Of a DNA stretch of 64,000 nt, positions 56,768 through 64,000 are shown one piece after another. How positions within the stretch are numbered: the first letter of the stretch is position 1; each line of letters starts with the position of its first letter. Source of the DNA: Primula veris. Lineage: Eukaryota; Streptophyta; Magnoliopsida; Ericales; Primulaceae. A program made the position numbers and the translations under genes. Location: NCBI GenBank assembly GCA_963682055.1, contig OY821750.1:6946501-7010500 (forward strand), given 5' to 3'. Below the pieces are notes generated by a model. That model was not told the DNA's origin. It saw only the letters and a program-made list of their open reading frames with translations, and ran no database searches.

Positions 56768-58369
56768 AATACCTTCAGTGACTTGTAATCAGCTTGTAAG
56801 AAAATAAATCAAATGATATGTTTCTATATTCGTGTTAAATTTTACCACAGTTAGTTTTAGCAAGATATACCAATTAAATTTCTATTGCTATGCTAACATT
56901 TTCTTATAGTTTGTGATCAACACAAGATTTTTGGACTTTATAAGATCAATCAGAGTGTCTCTCTCATTATTACACTAAAATTGAGGCTTGCTTAAACTCT
57001 AACTAAAATTAGCTGAGTTTGATTGGGAGGGTCTTTGGAACATGAAAATCGAAGGTTTTCTTTGGAAGAGTAAAGACAAGTCGGGAAAAATCTTTCGCTT
57101 CTTAGTATGTACATTTGAGATTTTATATATATTTTTTATATCAATGTCAACGTTTCACTAAAAAAAATCTGCTTCTTATATAATGAATATATTTTATTGT
57201 TTTTTTTTACTTTTCTTTTCCTCTTATGTAAATAAAAAAGAAAGCAAATAAGAAGCGGATTAAGAAATACCTACTCTCAAACAGCAATATAATTGTGACC
57301 AATATTTGCTTAAATAATGCATTGTTTTAGTTTAGTCACACAGGTAAACATCAAGGGAACGGTCGAAAAAGAATAATAATTCGGAAATGCTTAACGACAT
57401 CCCGACAAATAGAAGAGAGATAATTTCTAAAAATATATTATTTAGTTGTACGAAATCATGTGATATATAGCTGTATATATGACTATATAATTAACAAACG
57501 AATAACTGTGTCCTATATTGATTAATTAAAATGATGGTCATCATGTGCTGAATTAAAATAACCTCTGATTTTGGCCCCTCTGTGTACCGTATGGTTATTA
57601 TAACCTACACTATATATAAGGCTAGCCTAATAAAGAAACATAAGAGAATCTAAGAAATAACAAAGTATAGGATATATATAGACTGCTCTAATGTAATCGA
57701 TTACTAATACTTCAAATAATGTAGTTTCGGTCTATTAAGTAATGTAGTCAAAAGGTGATAAATTTAATATTACACCGAGTTAGTAGACTTAATACTTGGA
57801 TTCTCGATCTCGTGTTATGTAACTTCTGTTTTACAAACAAAAATTTAAATTGTTAAAAACTTTTGAAGAAAGTAATCTGCAAGAAACTGTGCGTGGCAAA
57901 ATTAAAAAATTAAAAATCAGTTTTGCAGCCTTGAAGAAAAATGTAGCGTTTCTCATTGTCTGTTGCAGAATTATTCAGAATGTAAACAAAATCGAGTTGG
58001 CAAACAATGAAAATGGTGTTTGTCAACCAAAGATTCCCTTAAAGGTGTTTAGTTTATGAGTTGGTAATTGGTATAAACAAATGAGTAGCACAATGATAGT
58101 GAAAGATTAAATGCGGAGGGTCGTAGAACCCTTGTAAACTAATTAATTCAGTCGCATGATTCGGCACCTTAGCCAGTTCAAACAAAATTTCACCCTAATG
58201 CTTTATGAAAACAGATCCACCATTGAAAATTGAATGAACCAAATAAAATTTCACTTTGATCGAACCGACACCCTAACATCATCTCTGTCTTGACTAACAT
58301 AGTGTCGGCATTGAATGCATTACTACATAAAATTTTGTTTTGCTGATTTCCAGCTTCGAATTGGCTTCA

Positions 58370-59283
58370 CTTTTTTTTTTCCAGGAACATGCTCATTATT
58401 ATATATAATAACGTGTGCTAGTATAAGTTCACATGCCACTATAACAAGTTCCAAGAGGCTACAAAATAATAAAATACATAGGCACGAAAGCACTACAAGC
58501 CGGCCTACCTAAAAAATCCCACTCTACAAAGAAAAGCATAAGAAACCCAAACAAGTGTACAAATACAAATGAACTCAAATCTAATATCTATATGAAGATG
58601 AAATATTGCTATACGCCTCGCTCAATCCGATAAAACAATGGAGAGTAGACAATTGGTGACGGAGAGAAACTCATTGAGAAGATCTCAAGTCAAGAGAAAG
58701 GCTAAGAGTTCACGACTTGATCCGTCAAGGCAAAACGCACCATCGGCATGCCAACACACAAAATACCAGCTCCAAGAGGCCTACTAAGTCAAAATCTCAA
58801 AAAACCAGTCCGAGCGCTAAGAGTACAAACAAGCCCTTCAAGCATCAACCAAAAACTATCAATGCACAATAACCACAATAGAAATAAAGTTATACGCCCA
58901 GAACTATAGTATTCTATCATGATAAAAGACTAGTCACAACTAACCAGGGTATCGAAATGGCAATAAACTGTCCTAGTAGATATCCAAACATAACGACAGA
59001 AAGAACCAACGTCATGCCAATCTCCGTCACCACTCAAATAAACCAAAAGACAATAGTTCATAATAAACACAAGATAAGTTAACCAAACGCCTTACTTCCC
59101 AATACTAACTAATAGACCGAATGTCAGCTCAATTCAGCAGAAAACATATCCGCGGCCTCAAGTAAAAAGAAAAGGACAGAGCGACATAACAATACCTTGG
59201 CGAGAAAAAAGCATTGAGAGGTCTTTGAGATCTCCATTTAGTACGACTCAAATCACTTCGCGGTGTCGACACACTAATTATCC
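58370..59283 (-). mobile_element. 0.9-kb insertion starting with a T run (retroposon-like)
   Basis: Sequence present only in duplication copy 2. It begins with ten T's at 58.37 kb, suggesting a minus-strand poly(A) insertion. No coding domain was recognised, and copy 1 does not give a clean target duplication because about 110 bp at this site differ. Confidence 0.4.
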
Positions 59284-59427
59284 GAAACGCTACATTTTAA
59301 AAAATTAATCAAAATAAATATTAAAATCTATTTTTATAAAATTAGCAAATGCCGTAGCCCGAAGTATTTCCACATAATTCCTTCCCTTGATCTAGGTAAC
59401 CGATTTACTATAAGAAAATGTCGCATG

Positions 59428-61530
59428 CGACCCATGGCGGCTAGCTAGGGTTTCTCCGTATCTCCATCTCTGATCAAATATCTCCCTCTTTCCCTATACA
59501 AAGTTAGATCTGGGCATATACACATCTTCCCCCTCTTTTAAATCTCTGGTTATATAGTTCTAAGACACAGAATTTCAACATGCGATGACTCCATCATTGA
59601 ACGAGGGTTTACATAAAGCTATGGAATGATCATATCAGGCTAAAAAAATGAGAGATTTCCTCTCAACAGATACTTGTAAGTCCATCGTATGCTTCAATTC
59701 TCAAAGGAAATAAGGTAAGTACTACAACAGACTCTTTAGTGTGCAATTCCCCTAATGGAAAATTGGGTTTAGATACCAAATTAGATCTAACAACTATTGA
59801 TATAGTTGATATTCAACTGCCATTAAAACAAAGTAGTAATAAGGGTACAGAACCTCTAGTTATCTTCTCTCAGATAGAACTTCAAAGGTCTGAATCTCCT
59901 CTTCGATTAGCTCTTATAGCTAAATTTAGTAAGGGTAGACCTAAAATTGAGAATGTTGGGAACACTTGGAAAGTAATTGGGGTTTAACTCAAATGGCTAT
60001 AGTGAGATTAATTGATCACAAACACGTTTTCATTAAGGCTCAAAATATTGAGTATTACAAGAAAATATGGACTAGATCTTCTAATGAGATGGAGGGTGCT
60101 ATGTTCAAATTGTTTAAGTGGTATGGGGATTTCTCTTTAATTGAAGAGTCATGCATAGCTCTTGTTTGTGTCAGATTACCACTAGTACCTTTCAATTTTT
60201 GTATTTTGTCTTACATTAAGGCAATCACTCAATCATTAGGAGGTTTTGTAATGACTGATTTAGCTACTCTAACATATGCTAGACCTAATTATGCACATTT
60301 GTGCATTAAGATAGACTTTCTAAAACTAAGAGTAGGTAGAATTTGGATATCTTCTTCATTTGAGGATGGGTATGGTTTTTGGCAGAGAGTGGATTATAAA
60401 AATTCTCCAAAATATAGTAGCACTTGCAGTTTACAGGGTCGTGAAATATATGAATGCAAAAGGAAGCCTAGCTCTTAAAACAATGTTAAATACAAGGTAA
60501 AACAAAGTTCTAAGGATCAAGTTCGTAGTAGGCCTAATGATAAGGCTTTTGAGGGAAAAAAAGTTAGGTTTAAGCAACAATACATGAAAAAGGCAGAGAT
60601 AATAAAAGTAGGTGAAAATGAGGTTAACACACAAGAGGATGAGACTATAAAAGGCTTTGAGAATGAGACTAATAAGCAAGTTGTAGGACTTGCAAAGACT
60701 AGTAACAATGAACTTTGCGGTAGAGAATCAATGGGTATAAAGACTCAGGGTAAACAACACAAGATAAAGGTGATGGGGACAAGTTTTTTCACAAATTGGA
60801 TAATAGATGGGCTCCTATTGAGTATGAAAATATTGAGAAAGAATTAGAAAATTCAATGAGCACATAATCTAAAGGAATTAGTGAAGCACCAGGGCAAGTC
60901 ATAACTGAGATGGCAAACCAGATTGGTTTCTGGTGGTGGTATGTAGAATGAATTGGAGCAAACAAGCTCATCTTCTCTGTGTCCAAACGCTAAAGAGCCA
61001 AGTTTGGAAAACAATGTGAATACTCCTCATTTGGAGGTTATCAACTGTTAAAGTTAAAGATGATGAGCTATCCAAATCTGCAAAAAAAAATAAACCTATA
61101 AGGAGAGATAAGGCAATGAAAAATGCAGAAAAAAACACTAATTTCGCAAGAAAAAGCTCGCAATCAAGCTTATAAATATGTTCATTACAATCACACTCTT
61201 TTTTATCTAATAGGAACTATAACATTAACTAATTTTTAAGCTTAAATCATGATAACTTGTCAACATATGACGAAGGAACTCACTCATACATTGTCTTTAA
61301 TGAACAGAATTGGATTCACAAAGAAAATCGACATGTTATGAAAACCGGATGAAACAAAGTGCAAATAAGATGGTGATTCAGTTTCATTTTCTTTAGCCTA
61401 TTTTGATTTCTTTTACTGTTCTCAGGTTTTTGCTTACTGGTTTTCTAATCAAATTAGCTACTATGGAGACTTGTTTCATAGACCATGCAATTTCTTTTCA
61501 GTAATATTATTGCATTTTCTAAATTAAAAA
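59428..61530 (+). mobile_element. LINE retaining 5' end and ORF1 but no ORF2
   Basis: Flanked by a 13-bp target duplication AAAATGTCGCATG (59415-59427) and AAAATATCGCATG (61531-61543, one difference). Ends in an A-rich tail, with 59.43 kb as the 5' start. Copy 1 of the segmental duplication (49.24 kb) shows the unoccupied site. The interior encodes ORF1 only; endonuclease and RT are absent, so it is internally deleted. Confidence 0.85.
59739..60478 (+). pseudogene. LINE ORF1 protein (DUF4283-type), frameshifted
   Basis: ORF1 proteins bind LINE RNA. First frame (59739-59987): ALIAKFSKGRPKIENVGNTW. Second frame (59966-60478), after a frameshift near 59.97 kb: WGLTQMAIVRLIDHKHVFIK, AMFKLFKWYGDFSLIEESCI, VRLPLVPFNF, HLCIKIDFLK. 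The C-terminal knuckle reads TCSLQGREIYEC; relative to the family one Cys and the His (here Arg) are lost. A charged Lys/Glu-rich tail continues in broken frames to 60.85 kb. Confidence 0.85.
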
Positions 61531-62324
61531 AAAATATCGCATGTTACCATTTCCGTCACAAATTTAATAACAAACATTTTAGCGTTAGAATGGCAGGTCA
61601 CGCTTTATTTTGAATGATTTGTCTTCCTTCATAGTACTTGCATGTGCCACTTGTCGGGTATTTTACTTAATTTTTTGGCAATTATATATGTGCGGAATTG
61701 TGGGATTCCCACTAATGTCTAGCTAGCCTATGCTGATTATTAAATCCAGTCTGTGAGTCTAACCTTATTGAACATATTTCAGAAATGTTTAGATTCTAAT
61801 GTAATTTTAAACTTGAAAGTACTTATTTACTTCAAGGCAATAATCTACTGGTTTCATGTTATATCTTAAAAGTCTCTTAGCTAGAGATGATTAAATTAAG
61901 ACTAATATGAGCTTTTGATGGAATAAAGAAAATGATTCGCCGCCCATGTTTCCCACTTTAACTGTTTAAAAGTTAAATATTGGTAGATTGCTAAACACAT
62001 TTACAAATTAAACAATTCTGGAAATGAATCCAGCTTGAAAAGGAATTTTTGAGTTCAACGTATACAGGTTGTGAGTCAAATGAATCAAATGATTATTTTG
62101 CACGATCTCTTCCAAAACACACATAAATTCTTTTTTACCCAAATTTTGAAAAATTTATTACATATAAATACAAACATGCATGGTTGTATCGGATGAATTG
62201 TAACCTTTTAATGTCTACCATGTGGTTGATGTTAGAAACCAAACTCCGCTGAAAAACACACACAACAGTATCTAAAAAAGTTAAAGAGCCTATTCTGACC
62301 AAGTGGCAAACTCGAAAATTCTTT

Positions 62325-62775
62325 TATATATGTGTGTGTGTATTTTTTTCTAAAGTAAATGACTCAATGAAGAGGAAATATAGCGACTATGTTCAACAAA
62401 TATAAACTTTAAGTTCAACTCAGGGAAACATATTAGAATTTATGAAAACTACGTAGTACATAACATTTATTGAAAAATCTTTAGTCAAAGTTCTTATATA
62501 TACGTATATTATTAGTAATCGTATCACACGTACGTAACGCGTGTGATACGCTATAAATTGTGATGATAATACAAATGTAGAGTAAAAAAAATATAAGATA
62601 TAAATTGTGATAATTATACAAATATGTGAAGAAAAAAAATATAGGATATAAGAAATTTTGTGTGGTTAAAGAGAGAGAAATAGTGTAATTAGTTTTTATT
62701 TTTTATGAAATTAGTTATTATGTTTAAATTTGACAGACTTTTTTGACTTTGTTTGGATTATTATAATTGAATGAT
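62325..62775. mobile_element. 0.45-kb insertion with palindrome and tandem repeat
   Basis: Present only in duplication copy 2, between TTCTTTTATATA and ACTTAAAGCC. It holds an 11-bp-stem palindrome CGTATCACACG...CGTGTGATACG (62520-62550) followed by two copies of a unit of about 65 bp with TATAAATTGTGAT (62.55-62.65 kb). It fits a MITE of unknown family; terminal repeats are not clear. Confidence 0.4.
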
Positions 62776-62855
62776 ACTTAAAGCCTAATAATTTTGTATA
62801 AGACACCGGAGAAAACTAAATGGTAACCTTCGACAATCACAATCCCTTATAAATC

Positions 62856-64000
62856 GTAACTAAATGGTAACCTACGCAAGATTAGGCAGATCAATTAATG
62901 TCGTAATTTGTATGGTTTTGTTAGAGCCATTGTTCGGCTTGCATAACTTATATGTCTGATAAAACAAACACTTTTTATTTTATAGGTGCTTTTATGGGGA
63001 AAAAAATTATACTAGCTCTATTGATGTTTATGCAAGGCATAATCATCACTCAACTAGATTAGTAGATTATTAGGTGATCTGGTATCGTCCAATGAACAAA
63101 CTTCAATACTGAAAACAAGCCATTTTATTGCCTTTGTGGTTTGACTCATGTTAAGTATTCTGTTGATCAATTTCAATTCCCAAATGAACGACCAAAAAAA
63201 AAACGAGACTCAAACTCAAGACATATATAAGGAGGTACGGGGCATATTGAGGTTTAACCACTCCGCTACAATGACTGTTGCTTGGTAAATGACTTAACTT
63301 AAAACATAGATAACATACTTTAAAATTTTCAAAATAGTATTATGTTTTAAGGAATAAAATTCCGACGCCTTTTTTTTCTGGTTAACACCTAAGCACAAAG
63401 ATTGTTGTGGCAGTGGTCGGGCCGGTCCTGCTTCCAAACTTCTGTGGCTCATTCATACGTTGGGTCCCGTAAAACATAACATGTGGTAATAATACAAATG
63501 TGGCTCCTAAATTTTAGATGACGATACCATGGGTAATTTCTAGTAGGAAAATAATTGAGCCAGATTAAATATTTTTTTAAGGCAAATGTAAGTGTATGTA
63601 AAGATATAAAATATTTGGTCGGTTTAATCTTTAAAAAAAAGATATAAAATATGAAGAGGCTTCACGGACTGCACTAAAATGCCTAAGTCGATAATAGGTT
63701 ACGTACAAAGCTACATGGTAAAGCTAAAAGATATCCAAATTATATTTCCTACAAATTAAAGAAAATACCTAATCATACTCGATAAAATATTAATGCTTCC
63801 CAAAAATTAGTATAACTTTATGGACCCGCAAACTTGAGATGAGGATTGAATGAAGTACAACCACAAACTTGGATTATGACATGAAAAATCCACAATCCAT
63901 TGGACCACCAATCACCCAATCAAAACATCTAAACAAAGATCTTTCAACATGAACATCTCAAAGAATCAAAGAAATTTAATCACTGTACTTCAAATTTAAT
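62856..64000. other. Intergenic sequence with a hAT-like right end
   Basis: GGTCGGGCCGGTCCTG at 63.415-63.43 kb, with GACGCCTTTTTTTTC upstream, matches the right end of the element at 38.7-39.3 kb. No left end was recognised. The remainder shows no gene. Confidence 0.35.

Larger units (their letters stand above)
56768..62855 (+). repeat. Segmental duplication, copy 2 (with different insertions)
   Basis: Shared blocks run from CTTCAGTGACTT (56.77 kb) to the AAGCCTAATAATTTTG block and beyond (62.78-62.86 kb). Three insertions absent from copy 1 lie at about 58370-59283, 59428-61530 and 62325-62775. The Gypsy and Copia of copy 1 are absent. Confidence 0.85.

Noticed and set aside
57850..58059. 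69-codon plus-strand ORF in duplication copy 2
   Set aside because: The matching stretch in copy 1 (48.4-48.6 kb) is frameshifted, and no domain is visible, so coding function is unsupported.

Overview
This window is nuclear DNA from a flowering plant, most likely a core eudicot. It is AT-rich, with split genes carrying GT/AG introns, plant-type Copia and Gypsy LTR retrotransposons, LINE fragments, MITEs, a plant microRNA precursor and a piece of plant 25S rDNA. Nothing bacterial or organellar was seen. All gene and family names come from reading the translated sequence; no database was searched.

Layout. 0.5-2.2 kb: six consecutive exons of a TOM1-like (TOL; VHS/GAT) gene on the minus strand. 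No first exon was recognised, and a PIF/Harbinger transposase remnant lies on its 5' side (2.7-3.3 kb). 4.4-4.8 kb: a Mutator-like MITE with a clear target duplication. 5-23.4 kb: three copies (A, B, C) of a block carrying the 3' end of a Dof transcription-factor gene without its zinc finger. A degraded Gypsy LTR and a truncated ORF lie between A and B, and copy B is split by a full-length 9.6-kb Sirevirus-like Copia element (10203-19823, target duplication CCGTT). 20.8-21.3 kb: a hAT-like MITE. 24.7-28.9 kb: two long Gypsy LTRs, each preceded by the 3' end of its internal region.

29.8 kb: a minus-strand MIR171 hairpin (miR171h type) with a TATA box just upstream and a CACTA MITE further upstream. 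30.57-37.62 kb: a region bounded by Emigrant/pogo-like terminal repeats. Inside it are a 256-bp 25S rRNA fragment, a heavily rearranged Copia element (inverted RNase H arms, duplicated RT segment, one 3' LTR) and about 0.8 kb of degenerate TTTTATGCA-type low-complexity DNA.

39.7-62.9 kb: two diverged copies of a non-coding segmental duplication. Copy 1 was invaded by a minus-strand chromodomain Gypsy (40181-47426), which itself contains a solo LTR of a second Gypsy family (45275-47074, target duplication CTTAA), and by a minus-strand Copia (49798-54673). Copy 2 was invaded by a LINE retaining only ORF1 (59428-61530) and by two other inserts. Each copy shows the empty sites of the other, so several insertion points can be placed closely.

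Most coding sequence here is decayed transposon. The features most likely to serve the host are the TOL exons and the microRNA locus; the Dof tails and the ORF at 8.7-9.1 kb look like gene fragments.
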